The notes beneath the pieces are model-generated. The model was not told the origin of the DNA and did no database searches. It was given only the letters and a program-made list of their open reading frames with translations. The translations under genes were made by a program, and so were the position numbers. Of a stretch of 64,000 nt of DNA, positions 26,365 through 35,307 are shown piece by piece; position 1 is the first letter of the stretch; each line of letters begins with the position of its first letter. The DNA is from Cognatundibacterium squillarum (GTDB lineage: Bacteria > Pseudomonadota > Gammaproteobacteria > Burkholderiales > Burkholderiaceae_D): contig NZ_BMYU01000002.1 in assembly GCF_014652435.1 (NCBI RefSeq), forward strand, positions 372,001 to 436,000, given 5' to 3'.

Positions 26365-29055
26365 TCAGAAGTTGTAAGTCAGACGTGCATTAAATGCACG
26401 TCCAATCGGGCTTGCAGCACTGCTCAGATAACCAAAGGTATAAGCGTTGTGGTTGGTGACCGGTGGTTTTGCATCGAGCAAATTGGTGATACCGGCAGAG
26501 ATCGTGGTGTTTTTAAATCCGCGATAGCTGACGGTCCAGTTCCATACTGCATAGGATTCGATGTCACGGAAATACTGTGCAGCCACCAGATTCTGATCGT
26601 GATAACCGGTATTAAAGTTCTGTGTGAGTTGCGAAGCCCAGTCACCGCGATTCCATGACAGCGTCAGCGTATGTTTCCAGCGGAAAGTAATGATAGGCAT
26701 GCTGGAAGTTGTGCCATTGCTGGCAGCACCAAACCGTCCGACGTTAGGAATGTAAGGGCCATCCGCTTCGAGCTGATTATCAAACTGGGTCAGATAGGTG
26801 CCGTCCAGTTGCGCCTTAAAATTACCCAGTGCAGTTTTCGGGAAGGCATACGACAGCGAAACGTCGATACCGCTGGCTTTTTGTCCGCCCAGATTCATGG
26901 TGACATTTTTCAGATATGCGAGTGATCCGTCCGCATTACGCACAAAGTAGCTTGCGTATTTTTCCGGATTCAGGAAGTACACCTGCTCCGGCAAATTGGC
27001 CAGCATATCTTTCATTTCGATATGCCAGTAATCCGCCGACATCATCAGATCTTTGACTGGCTCTACCACCAGACCGAGTGTGTAACCTTTGGATTTTTCC
27101 GGCTGCAGATCCGGATTACTGCCGGTTTGCTTTGGCAAAGTCGTGTTACATACGGCTGATGCAACCAGTCCCGGTAGTGCTTTACCGGTCCCCGCCACAC
27201 CCGGCGTACCACCCGGACACTGCACAGGGTCATCCCATTTTGCGGAAGTGGTGGTCGTTGCCCCCGGTAAGCGATATCCGTAGCGGTCAAACAAAGTCGG
27301 TGCACGGAAGCCGGTATTCGCCGAGCCGCGGAACATTACTGCTTTCGTTGGCTGGTAGCGGAAACTGAATTTCGGATTAATCGTGTTTCCGAAATCACTG
27401 AAATGGTCATCACGCACTGCCACATTCAGATTCAGGGTTTTCGTGACCGGCAATTCCAGCTCTGCGTACGCTGCCATCACATTACGTGATGACTTTGCGT
27501 AAGACGGCGATGCATTCGCGTAAGTAACGATGGAAGTGATGTCTGTCTTCTGATCTTCTGTTGTATCACGGTGCAAATCTGCGCCCACAGCCAGCATTGC
27601 CGGGCCACCAGACAAACTCATCAGTTCACGTGAACCGGTCAGATCCAGACCAGTGAAAGTACTGACGGAATGGCGGTTCATTGCACCATCGACGGAAATA
27701 CTCGCCAGATATTCTTTTCCGGCAGCATCCTGCAAACCAAACGGATTCAGTTTGCCGTTCGCCAGCCCCGCCAGCAAGCCGGGACCGCTGACATAACCGG
27801 ATTCGTAATAATTTTCACGCAGGCTGTGGCCATACACAAAACCCAGCTTGTAATCCCAGCCACCGATCCGGCCTTCATCATTCACCGCGATGCGTTGATT
27901 GACTTGTTTGTCTTTGGTTGTTGCTTCGCCGAGATCTGCGACACTCCAGGTCACCGTCAGCGGTTCGCCTTTCAAACCGGCAACCGCAGGCACGCCGCCA
28001 CTGCCGCCCGGATACCATTTACTGGTTGACGGTAATTGCGCTGTCACGCCGTTTGCGGCCAGACTGGTACTCGGATTTTTTGTGCCGAGTATATGTTCCT
28101 GACCACGCATGTAATCCACAGTCAGTGTGTGATCTTCGCTGAAGCGCTTGGTAAAGCGCGTATAGAACGTCAGCTGCTCATTCGCGTACAAAGCCGTGCC
28201 GTAGTAATTGGCATTCAGAATACAGGTATTTTTTGCACCCTGAATTGAGTACGGCGCAGCACAGCCTTGCGAATAATAAGGGTTTTGTGCGGTTTTATTG
28301 GTTGCCGTGGTGAAGTTAGCCGGCATCGCATAACCACCGCTGCCCAGTGTCGGCGCGCGGCCGATACTGGTCAGCAATTCCGGTGTGCTCAGTTCAGCGC
28401 GATCAGATGCCAGCAAGCGACTGCGGCGGTGTCCGTCAACTGTCGCGTACCAGTTCCATCCATCATTTTCCAGATTACCGAAACCGATGGTAGAACTGAT
28501 GCGCTGCTCATCCGCACCACCGTTTTTCTGCGGCTGTACCATTTGCGCAGAAATGGTTTTGCCTTCAAAGGAGCGCTTGGTGATGAAATTCACCACGCCG
28601 CCAATCGCATCCGATCCGTAAATCGACGATGCACCGTCACGCAAAATTTCAACGCGGGCAATCGCGCTCATCGGAATGACATCCAGATTCGCGTAACCAT
28701 CGGCAATCGCTTCATTCGCCAGACGACGACCATTCAGCAATACCAGCGTACGGTTAACACCCAGACCACGCAGATTGATATTCGTACCGGAACCGGCATT
28801 CGATGGGGCCAGCGATGCTGATTCCGGCAATGCCATCATCAGATCGGCCAGCGTGGTCATGCCACGTTTTTCTAACTCCTCACCAGTAACCATGGTTACC
28901 GGTAAAGATGCTTCTGCAGCGACACGGCGGATCGACGAACCTGTCACTTCAACGCGCTGTGCTTCTTGTGCATAGACCTCTGCTGCCAGTGTTAAAACAG
29001 CGAGGCTGATACTGGTCAACACAAACCGTTGACGGCTTGTTGCTTTGCTTTTCAT
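26365..29055 (-). CDS. TonB-dependent receptor, probably for pectin oligomers
   Basis: An 896-residue outer-membrane receptor with a signal peptide (cut after AEVYAQE). The plug domain starts with VEVTGSSIRRVAAEASLPVTMVTG in the style of Xanthomonas/Caulobacter carbohydrate receptors, has NLRGLGVNRTLVLLNGRR and GASSIYGSDAIGGVVNFITK segments (shown in part), and the barrel ends with a terminal Phe (RAFNARLTYNF). There is no SusD-like partner, as expected outside Bacteroidetes. It heads the cluster with the GH28 and esterase genes and should import galacturonate oligomers across the outer membrane using TonB energy. The ligand is inferred from this context. Confidence 0.92.
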   Translation of the reverse strand: MKSKATSRQRFVLTSISLAVLTLAAEVYAQEAQRVEVTGSSIRRVAAEASLPVTMVTGEELEKRGMTTLADLMMALPESASLAPSNAGSGTNINLRGLGVNRTLVLLNGRRLANEAIADGYANLDVIPMSAIARVEILRDGASSIYGSDAIGGVVNFITKRSFEGKTISAQMVQPQKNGGADEQRISSTIGFGNLENDGWNWYATVDGHRRSRLLASDRAELSTPELLTSIGRAPTLGSGGYAMPANFTTATNKTAQNPYYSQGCAAPYSIQGAKNTCILNANYYGTALYANEQLTFYTRFTKRFSEDHTLTVDYMRGQEHILGTKNPSTSLAANGVTAQLPSTSKWYPGGSGGVPAVAGLKGEPLTVTWSVADLGEATTKDKQVNQRIAVNDEGRIGGWDYKLGFVYGHSLRENYYESGYVSGPGLLAGLANGKLNPFGLQDAAGKEYLASISVDGAMNRHSVSTFTGLDLTGSRELMSLSGGPAMLAVGADLHRDTTEDQKTDITSIVTYANASPSYAKSSRNVMAAYAELELPVTKTLNLNVAVRDDHFSDFGNTINPKFSFRYQPTKAVMFRGSANTGFRAPTLFDRYGYRLPGATTTTSAKWDDPVQCPGGTPGVAGTGKALPGLVASAVCNTTLPKQTGSNPDLQPEKSKGYTLGLVVEPVKDLMMSADYWHIEMKDMLANLPEQVYFLNPEKYASYFVRNADGSLAYLKNVTMNLGGQKASGIDVSLSYAFPKTALGNFKAQLDGTYLTQFDNQLEADGPYIPNVGRFGAASNGTTSSMPIITFRWKHTLTLSWNRGDWASQLTQNFNTGYHDQNLVAAQYFRDIESYAVWNWTVSYRGFKNTTISAGITNLLDAKPPVTNHNAYTFGYLSSAASPIGRAFNARLTYNF

Positions 29056-29286
29056 TGCGATGTCTCCTCAAACTCCTGTTTTCATCAACGACGTTACCGT
29101 GCCTTTGGCATCTAATAACGAATCTGGAGCACCTCGCGTACTCCTTGCCACTGCGACGAAGATGGGCGCACGAAGCCCCACCGGGGTCTCAGCCGGTCGA
29201 AAAAAGGTCTGATTCTTTGGTATTACGCTGGCAAATGTGTCTTTGCCTTGTTGATTTGTCTCTGCGCGGTGATTTCTGACGAACCG
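29056..29286. other. Region between the TonB receptor and the second gntR gene
   Basis: About 230 bp containing the receptor leader (GAGGAGACATCGC before its ATG). A single half-site like that of the 30033-30292 operators occurs in minus-strand sense (ATCAGACC near 29205), but no full palindrome. The receptor promoter must be here; no convincing -35/-10 pair is seen. No gene. Confidence 0.4.
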
Positions 29287-30009
29287 TTATCCGCGTGAGA
29301 AAGTTCTGGTTACCCGTTCCAGATGTGCGCGCATGGCCTTGCGTGCAGCAGCCGGATCATGGGATGCAATAGCTTCCAGAATATTTCTGTGATCTGTCAG
29401 TGTCTGCTGACGTAATTCTTCTGTCTGAAAATGCTCCTTTAACTTATGCCACAAGCGGCCGCGCTGATCCCACAGATATTCAATCACACCGACATACGCA
29501 CTGTTACCAGTGGCTTTGGCGATGGATAAATGAAAATTCCGGTCCGCGCTTTCATTGCTGGCGTAATTTGCGTGATGCTTTTCCATCTCAAGTACTGCCT
29601 TCAGAATTTCATCGATCGCTGAGTCAGTTGCAACGCGGGCAGCAATCGCTGCAATTTCCGCTTCAATTAACCGGCGTGCCGATAACACTTCGAAAGGTCC
29701 CGGGCCGGATTCCGGCAATGCCGCATCCGGCTCGGGTTGCTGACTGACATACACCCCCGAACCGCCCCGCACTTCAACCACACCGCCAAGTTCAAGAGCA
29801 ATCAGGGCTTCCCGTAAGGAAGCACGCGACACATTCAGTTTGGTTGCAAGATCGCGCTCGGAAGGAAGTCTCTCCCCCGGTTGAATCGCTTCCGACGCAA
29901 TCAGCGCCTGAATTTTGTCTGCAACAACTCTGTAAAGACGCGGCTCATGAATAGCTGCGTCAGTTTGTCCCACCTGATTTTTCTTATGCATGTTGACGAT
30001 CCTGTTCAA
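29287..30009 (-). CDS. GntR/FadR-family regulator of garD-udh
   Basis: A 240-residue FadR-subfamily regulator. The winged helix (residues about 25-85) has PGERLPSERDLATKLNVSRASLREALIAL and the wing GGVVEVRGGSGVYVSQ, shown in part. The FCD effector domain carries the RRLIEAEIAAIAA helix and the metal-ligand pattern (DRNFHLSIAKATGN, and DHRNILEAIASHD). It is divergent from garD. Two operator pairs of the form TGGTCWGWCCA lie in the 352-bp gap, one pair before each gene, so it probably represses itself and garD-udh and responds to galactarate or a related acid. It is not closely similar to the regulator at 7326. The alternative start within the frame is 29991. Confidence 0.88.
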   Translation of the reverse strand: MNRIVNMHKKNQVGQTDAAIHEPRLYRVVADKIQALIASEAIQPGERLPSERDLATKLNVSRASLREALIALELGGVVEVRGGSGVYVSQQPEPDAALPESGPGPFEVLSARRLIEAEIAAIAARVATDSAIDEILKAVLEMEKHHANYASNESADRNFHLSIAKATGNSAYVGVIEYLWDQRGRLWHKLKEHFQTEELRQQTLTDHRNILEAIASHDPAAARKAMRAHLERVTRTFSRG

Positions 30010-30032
30010 ACGAAAGGCCAGTCATTTTTATT

Positions 30033-30062
30033 CGGTCAGGCCATTCTAAAGTGGTCTGACCA
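30033..30062 (-). promoter_or_regulatory. Operator pair and promoter of the second gntR gene
   Basis: Two 11-bp palindromes, CGGTCAGGCCA (30033-30043) and TGGTCTGACCA (30052-30062), are 19 bp apart start to start. Between them on the minus strand is TAGAAT, a good -10 element. Binding at both would block transcription of the regulator, so this is probably its autoregulatory site. Confidence 0.6.
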
Positions 30063-30261
30063 AAACATCAATCTGGACTAGCCAAAATTTTTTCAAAGTG
30101 GCATACTCGCCACACAGTCTGTAATTTCTGATTATACCCAGACACGGCAAGCCGACCTAGATTTTGTTGGTAAATCATTGAATTTTAAGCGTTAATTTCA
30201 ATGCCACGTAACATTCAGGGTGAAATTTTATGCTTACTTCATACTCTCTTTTATGATTTAC

Positions 30262-30292
30262 TGGTCAGTCCAATTTATAAGCGGACAGACCA
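30262..30292 (+). promoter_or_regulatory. Operator pair upstream of garD
   Basis: TGGTCAGTCCA (30262-30272) and CGGACAGACCA (30282-30292) are 20 bp apart, about two helical turns, with TTATAA between them as a possible -10. They mirror the pair at 30033. The stretch between the two pairs (30063-30261) is AT-rich and holds no gene or other clear element. Confidence 0.58.
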
Positions 30293-30361
30293 AAACTCTG
30301 CGACTTCTGTTGTAATCCGGCGAAATCAGTTCAGCCAGCGTCAATTCAGAGAGGATTTTTC

Positions 30362-31915
30362 ATGTCACAGGCACAAGAGCAAGCGCCCCTGTATATCAAA
30401 ATGCACGATAGCGACAATGTCGCCATTGTTGCCAACGATGGCGGACTACCCGCCGGAACGGCATTTCCCTGCGGGCTGACGCTGACAGGCCAGGTACCAC
30501 AGGGACATAAAATTGCACTGACTGATATGCAGGCAGGCGATGCGATACGCCGCTACAACGTGGTGATTGGCTATGCCATCGAAAACGTGCAACGCGGTCA
30601 GTGGCTGCATGAAGGTCTGATCCGGATGCCGGATGCCCGCACCCTGAGTGATTTACCCAAAGCCAGCCGTCCACCTGCCAGCCTGCCGCCGCTGGACGGC
30701 TATACATTTATGGGTTTCCGTAATCCGGACGGATCCGTCGGCACCCGCAATATTCTGGCAATCACCACGACGGTACAGTGCGTTTCCGGCGTGGTGGAGT
30801 TTGCGGTGCAACGCATTAAGACGGAATTATTGCCTGCCTATCCGAATGTGGATGATGTGATAGGACTTGAACACACTTACGGCTGCGGCGTGGCAATTGA
30901 TGCCCCCGGAGCCGAGATTCCTATCCGCACTATCCGCAATCTGGCCAAAAACCCGAATTTCGGCGGTGAAGTGATGGTGGTCAGCCTCGGTTGCGAAAAG
31001 CTGCAACCAGCCAAACTGTTCCCTGCCGGCAGCATTCCGCTGCGCGCGCAAGAAGAAGTGCCGGTCGTGTGCCTGCAGGATGCTGCGCATACCGGCTTTG
31101 ATTCCATGATTCATTCCATCATGACGCAGGCCAAAGCCCATCTGGAGCGCCTGAACAGTCGCCAGCGCGAAGTATGCCCTGCCTCCGAACTGATCGTCGG
31201 TGTGCAATGTGGCGGCAGCGATGCGTTTTCGGGTGTCACCGCCAATCCGGCAGTCGGTTTTGCCACCGATTTGTTAGTGCGCGCCGGTGCCAGCGTGATG
31301 TTTTCTGAAGTTACGGAAGTCCGCGACGGCATTGACCAGTTGACTTCGCGTGCAGTAACGCCGGAAGTGGCGGATGCCATGATCCGCGAAATGCAATGGT
31401 ATGACGATTATCTGAAACGCGGCGGCGCTGACCGCAGTGCAAACACCACACCCGGCAACAAAAAAGGCGGCTTATCGAATATCGTAGAAAAAGCCATGGG
31501 TTCGATAGTGAAATCCGGCTCCTCGCCGATTTCCGGCGTGCTTTCTCCCGGTGAAAAACTGCAGCAGCGCGGCCTGATTTACGCCGCCACACCTGCCAGC
31601 GATTTTATCTGCGGCACCCTGCAACTGGCGGCCGGTATGAACCTGCATATTTTCACCACCGGACGCGGCACCCCTTACGGTCTGGCTCCGGTTCCGGTGA
31701 TTAAGGTCGCCACCCGCGAAGATCTGGCGCGCCGCTGGCATGATCTGATGGATGTGAATGCGGGCAAAATCGCGACTGGCAAAGCCACCATTGAGGAACT
31801 GGGCTGGGAATTATTCCATCTGATGCTGGAAGTCGCGAGTGGCAAGAAAACCTGGGCAGAACACTGGAAATTGCAGAATGCGCTGGTGTTATTTAATCCG
31901 GCACCGATTACCTGA
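30362..31915 (+). CDS. garD: Galactarate dehydratase
   Basis: A 517-residue dehydratase that converts galactarate to 5-dehydro-4-deoxyglucarate, the substrate of KdgD. The N-terminal SAF-like domain (residues about 10-95, [18 protein letters not shown]) and the large UxaA/GarD domain are both present, with [34 protein letters not shown] and [17 protein letters not shown]. Length and motifs follow E. coli GarD closely (523 residues) and fit it much better than altronate dehydratase UxaA. GAGAGGATTTTTC precedes the ATG. udh follows after 93 bp on the same strand. Expression is probably controlled by the operator pair at 30262-30292. Confidence 0.95.
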   Translation: MSQAQEQAPLYIKMHDSDNVAIVANDGGLPAGTAFPCGLTLTGQVPQGHKIALTDMQAGDAIRRYNVVIGYAIENVQRGQWLHEGLIRMPDARTLSDLPKASRPPASLPPLDGYTFMGFRNPDGSVGTRNILAITTTVQCVSGVVEFAVQRIKTELLPAYPNVDDVIGLEHTYGCGVAIDAPGAEIPIRTIRNLAKNPNFGGEVMVVSLGCEKLQPAKLFPAGSIPLRAQEEVPVVCLQDAAHTGFDSMIHSIMTQAKAHLERLNSRQREVCPASELIVGVQCGGSDAFSGVTANPAVGFATDLLVRAGASVMFSEVTEVRDGIDQLTSRAVTPEVADAMIREMQWYDDYLKRGGADRSANTTPGNKKGGLSNIVEKAMGSIVKSGSSPISGVLSPGEKLQQRGLIYAATPASDFICGTLQLAAGMNLHIFTTGRGTPYGLAPVPVIKVATREDLARRWHDLMDVNAGKIATGKATIEELGWELFHLMLEVASGKKTWAEHWKLQNALVLFNPAPIT

Positions 31916-32008
31916 AACGGCTTGCACACCCTGCTGTGCAAACGCCACAACATCTGCATCAACCGCAACGGAATAACACGAAATAACGATTGAGAGACAA
32001 GGAATAAC

Positions 32009-32833
32009 ATGACTACACAAACAGCAGCCAAACCATTTCGCCGCATTTTGCTGACCGGTGCCGCCGGTGGCCTCGGTAAAATCCTGCGTGAGCGCCTGAA
32101 AGCCTGGACTGACACACTGGTGGTCAGCGATCTGTCTGAGCTCGGCCCCGCACAAGCCGGTGAAGAAGTCGTGCAATGCGATCTGGCCGACAAAGCGGCC
32201 GTGCTGGCGATGGTGAAAGATGTGGAGCTGATTCTGCATTTCGGCGGCATTTCGGTCGAAGCCAGCTTTGAAGACATCATGCGTGCCAATATTCAGGGCA
32301 CTTACAATATTTACGAAGCGGCGCATAAACACGGCGTCAAGCGCGTGATTTTTGCCAGCTCCAACCACACCATCGGCTTTTACAAAACCACCGATCAGCT
32401 GACCGCCAGCATGCCGCCGCGTCCGGATGGTATGTACGGCGTGAGTAAGTGTTTTGGCGAAAGTCTGTCGCGCTACTACTACGACCGTACCGGTCTCGAA
32501 ACCGTCTGTGTTCGTATTGGTTCTGCCTTCCCTGCACCGGCAAACCGCCGCATGCTGACGACTTATCTGAGTTACGACGATTTATTCGAACTGCTGCGCT
32601 GCGCTGCGATGACACCGCGTGTTGGCCACACCATCGTTTTCGGCGCTTCCAACAACCGCGAGCAATGGTGGGATAACCGTGAAGCCGCGCATCTGGGTTT
32701 CCGCCCGAAAGACAGTTCAGATCCTTTCGTGCATTTATTCCCGGACAGCGGCCATTATCCGGCAGCAGATGATGTCACCACGACGTATCAGGGCGGCGGC
32801 TTCATTCTGACCGGACCGCAGTACAAAGACTAA
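32009..32833 (+). CDS. udh: Uronate dehydrogenase
   Basis: A 274-residue NAD-dependent short-chain dehydrogenase. It oxidises D-galacturonate (and glucuronate) to the aldarolactone, the first step of the oxidative route. The nucleotide loop is TGAAGGLGK, the second strand ends in SDLSE (Asp selects NAD over NADP), and the catalytic set is SSNHTIGFY followed by YGVSKCFGE (Tyr and Lys). Udh-specific features such as SSNHT and the RIGSAFPAPANRRMLTTYLS region are present. It is co-directional with garD and ends the cluster. The lactonase needed for the next step is encoded 19 kb away at 12300, under the other regulator's apparent control. Confidence 0.93.
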   Translation: MTTQTAAKPFRRILLTGAAGGLGKILRERLKAWTDTLVVSDLSELGPAQAGEEVVQCDLADKAAVLAMVKDVELILHFGGISVEASFEDIMRANIQGTYNIYEAAHKHGVKRVIFASSNHTIGFYKTTDQLTASMPPRPDGMYGVSKCFGESLSRYYYDRTGLETVCVRIGSAFPAPANRRMLTTYLSYDDLFELLRCAAMTPRVGHTIVFGASNNREQWWDNREAAHLGFRPKDSSDPFVHLFPDSGHYPAADDVTTTYQGGGFILTGPQYKD

Positions 32834-32872
32834 GCCCGAACGCCGTTCAGAAAATCCCCTTATCAGAAGCAG

Positions 32873-32905
32873 CACGGAACCGCGGGCGCCACCGCTGGTT
32901 CCGTG
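32873..32905 (+). other. Stem-loop after udh
   Basis: CACGGAACC and GGTTCCGTG form a perfect 9-bp stem with a 15-base GC-rich loop, 40 bp after the udh stop. There is no T tract, so it may be a weak or Rho-assisted terminator or a message-stabilising hairpin. Confidence 0.45.
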
Positions 32906-32967
32906 GTACGGCTGGCGAGGGTCAGCGTCAGCCTCCCGCAGGCACTGAAAAGCATCAAAAACACCCC

Positions 32968-33050
32968 AAATGCGGATTTCTGCATGGCGATCCGGCGGTC
33001 GTCGGCAGAAAGTCCGGGCCTCCGCAAATCACAAATGACGATAACTGCAC
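32968..33050 (+). repeat. 83-bp intergenic repeat, copy B
   Basis: This copy aligns without gaps to the others. It contains GGCGGTCGTCGGCAGAAAGT in the middle. The left arm (GCGGATTTCTGC) can pair with the centre (GCAGAAAGTCCG) with one bulged G. It lies between convergent genes, 134 bp after the udh stop and directly abutting the stop of the YoaK-like gene. Confidence 0.88.
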
Positions 33051-33051
33051 A

Positions 33052-33732
33052 TCAGGCAGGATTGTCCGGTGACTGTTTGACTCTGTGTACCAGCAGCCAG
33101 TAGGCTACACCAATCGATGAAGTAATCCAGACCGGCAGCAGCATCGCATCAAAGCGAAACGCCATAAAGCCGCGCGCACCGGCAATACCCCCCACAATAA
33201 AGCCGCTGATCAGGGTGATGTACAGAATCACTTTACGACGATCCGGCACCTGACCGCGCAACCATAAACCCAGCGAAACGCCGAGGTCGGTAAAAATGCC
33301 GGAAACATGCGTGGTACGCACGACTGCACCGCTGTAAGTACTGGTCATCGCGTTCTGCAAGCCGCAGGCAGCGGAAGCAAAATAATGACCATAAGGGGAA
33401 TTGTGATTCAGAAAATACCAGGCGGCGAGCAGCATCAGCACGCAAAACAGCAATGCAACGCTGTAATTGCGCCCGAGCTGTAATGCGGTATTGCCTATCA
33501 TGACGCCGCTGAGCGCCGCACCTGCCACAAAACTCAGCATCACAAAACTCAGATGCAAAGCGTCATTCCATTGCAGATTAGCCAGTTCCAGCGACAGGAA
33601 GGTGGACGTACCGGTCAGGTGCGATACCGCCTGATGCTTAAAGCCCAGCAAAGCAATCGCATTAATCACACCGGCATTCAGCGCCAGAAAAAAACCACCG
33701 ATCTCCACCCATTTCGGCAAACGATTAATCAC
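33052..33732 (-). CDS. YoaK-family (DUF1275) membrane protein
   Basis: A 226-residue integral membrane protein with six to seven hydrophobic segments. The family signature is clear in the N-terminal GFFLALNAGVINAIALLGF, HLTGTSTFLSLELA and the later GLQNAMTSTYSGAVVRTTHVSG, FTDLGVSLG (shown in part). Function is unknown; the family is widespread and often simply named YoaK. The gene is monocistronic. Its stop abuts repeat copy B, leaving no separate terminator, so the repeat may serve as its 3' end. The GTGATT start region reads MINRLPKWVEIG from 33732. Confidence 0.88.
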   Translation of the reverse strand: MINRLPKWVEIGGFFLALNAGVINAIALLGFKHQAVSHLTGTSTFLSLELANLQWNDALHLSFVMLSFVAGAALSGVMIGNTALQLGRNYSVALLFCVLMLLAAWYFLNHNSPYGHYFASAACGLQNAMTSTYSGAVVRTTHVSGIFTDLGVSLGLWLRGQVPDRRKVILYITLISGFIVGGIAGARGFMAFRFDAMLLPVWITSSIGVAYWLLVHRVKQSPDNPA

Positions 33733-33824
33733 GCCTGTTCTCCTGCTTACTCAAACAGCTTTTGATTGTAAGCCCTGCAGTGGTCGCAATGCCATCGCTG
33801 CAGTAAGCGCAACGCCGTTTTTTT

Positions 33825-34451
33825 TCAGCTCAAGGGCAACCAGTCGGCTGATTGCGGCAATACTGCGGCATCCGGCAGATTTGCCAGCACCGCATCATAA
33901 GTCGCGTGGGTACGCAATGCATCGCAAATCACCGCAACCGGTTTGGCGTACACACCGGGAAAATCCCGTTCCTGTGGCGGGCGAATCGCAAACGCCAGTT
34001 GCTCCTGCGGCGGACAAAACTGCGCATTCACGCCGGGCTTGTTGCCCCGCGCATCCACACGGTACCAGCCATACTCCGGCAAATACAAAGCATTCAGGCC
34101 ATGCAGGCAATACGGTTCACCGTCGTCCCCCACCGTCAGTCGCTGAAAGCACATACCGGCAGGAATGCCGTTGGCGCGCAGCAAAGCCGCCAGCAAATGA
34201 CTTTTGGCATAACAGTAACCGGTGCCATGCGCCAGTACATCCGATGCACGCAGCGTCACCGGATTCCGTTTGAAATCCGAACTGTGCTGTATCTGGTCAC
34301 GTACAAATTCAAAGCAGCGCTGCGCAATCTCGGCCGTACCATTTGCACCCAGCGCCAGCTGCTGTGCTTGCGCCAGCACAGCAGGATGATCAGCATCGAT
34401 GATGTCGCAGGCTTGTAAAAAAGCGTCAGGAACCGGAACATTTTGCATCAT
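33825..34451 (-). CDS. Transglutaminase-like cysteine protease-fold protein
   Basis: A 208-residue protein of the transglutaminase-like superfamily. The catalytic Cys is in AHGTGYCYAKSHLLAALLRANGIPAG, shown here as a landmark split at GTGYCYAKS; the His is in YCLHGLNALYLP and the Asp in WYRVDARGNKPG, giving the Cys-His-Asp triad in the right order. No signal peptide is seen. Such proteins act as proteases, peptide N-glycanases or amidases; the substrate is unknown. The start at 34451 gives an ATGA overlap with the stop of the upstream DUF4349 gene; the open frame extends 29 codons further into that gene but without family similarity. Confidence 0.85.
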   Translation of the reverse strand: MMQNVPVPDAFLQACDIIDADHPAVLAQAQQLALGANGTAEIAQRCFEFVRDQIQHSSDFKRNPVTLRASDVLAHGTGYCYAKSHLLAALLRANGIPAGMCFQRLTVGDDGEPYCLHGLNALYLPEYGWYRVDARGNKPGVNAQFCPPQEQLAFAIRPPQERDFPGVYAKPVAVICDALRTHATYDAVLANLPDAAVLPQSADWLPLS

Positions 34452-35299
34452 GATTTTTGATCTTTGCTTTGCAGACGTTTTCTGCGCAGACGCCATTGAC
34501 TGATAATCACCCATACAACAACCAGTAATCCGGCCCACGGCAGCATATACGCAATCGCGGTAATCGCGGCAGCCAGCGCACTGGAAAAGTTCGCACCGAA
34601 CGCAGCTAAGGCGTGCTTTACCTCAGAGCGCTGATGACCAGCGCCCTCCACAGACATTGAGATGGTCAGCAGCTCTGTTTGCACACGCTGCACCATACCC
34701 GCCTGCTTGCCTTCCAGTGCTTCGATGTTACTCTGTACTTCCGCCAGTTCTTTACTGACTTTCATCAGCGTCTCAACGTCTTTTCCGGTTTGTTTACGCA
34801 GCTCTTCTAATTGCGTCCGGTAATCGCGCAGCATCTGAATCTTTTTGGCGTTGTCTGCCAGAGAATGCGATAAATCCTCGGCATGGCTGTTCTGAGAAAC
34901 AATGCGCCCCTGCTGCGACAAGCCTTTTACGATCTTTTGCACACTTTCAGGCTTCGCTCTCAGTTTGATACTGGCAGAAGGATAATCACCGGTGCGTATG
35001 CTGGAACCCAGTTCCGTACAGCCTTGATCAGGTTCGGCCAGACAAGCGGCTTTCACACCGTTAAAGACTTTTGGTAACGCCTCTTCACTGACGTTCAGGT
35101 TCAGCTCGTGCTCATAGGCCAGCGTTTTATTTGCAGTAGCTGGCTTGCTGGGTGCAGATTCAGTAGCCGTGGCCGTTGCTGCATTTATGTCTGCGGCCTC
35201 TTCCTTTTTGCCACAGGCACTCAGCAGTACTGTCGCGATTAACAGCGCCGATGCTGTTTTTCGGAATGTCATCATCTTCATTTTCGTCATTTTTATCAT
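34448..35299 (-). CDS. DUF4349-type lipoprotein
   Basis: A 283-residue lipoprotein: the signal ends in LLSACGKK. The mature part has a beta-rich domain (residues about 60-130, with two Cys at CLAEPDQGC), a long coiled coil (about 130-210, KKIQMLRDYRTQLEELRKQ and following) and a C-terminal membrane helix (LPWAGLLVVVWVIIS) with a positive tail. This layout is that of DUF4349 proteins, whose function is unknown. Being tethered by lipid at one end and a helix at the other is unusual and would place it at the inner membrane, or bridging both. Several ATG codons open the frame; the start could be up to nine codons later. Confidence 0.82.
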   Translation of the reverse strand: MIKMTKMKMMTFRKTASALLIATVLLSACGKKEEAADINAATATATESAPSKPATANKTLAYEHELNLNVSEEALPKVFNGVKAACLAEPDQGCTELGSSIRTGDYPSASIKLRAKPESVQKIVKGLSQQGRIVSQNSHAEDLSHSLADNAKKIQMLRDYRTQLEELRKQTGKDVETLMKVSKELAEVQSNIEALEGKQAGMVQRVQTELLTISMSVEGAGHQRSEVKHALAAFGANFSSALAAAITAIAYMLPWAGLLVVVWVIISQWRLRRKRLQSKDQKS

Positions 35300-35307
35300 T
35301 TGCGTAT

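Noticed and set aside
28267-28821. 184-codon open frame opposite the TonB receptor gene
   Set aside because: It is antisense to a strongly conserved coding region, is composed of residues expected from the reverse frame, and has no own start signals. Similar long frames opposite other genes (for example 33852-34418 and 53066-53722) were dropped for the same reason.
26365-29055. SusC/SusD-type uptake pair
   Set aside because: No SusD-like lipoprotein is present, and the receptor is of the proteobacterial carbohydrate TonB type.
29200-29215. Third operator of the TGGTCWGWCCA family before the TonB receptor
   Set aside because: Only one half-site (ATCAGACC) is present; the other half does not match, so it could be chance.
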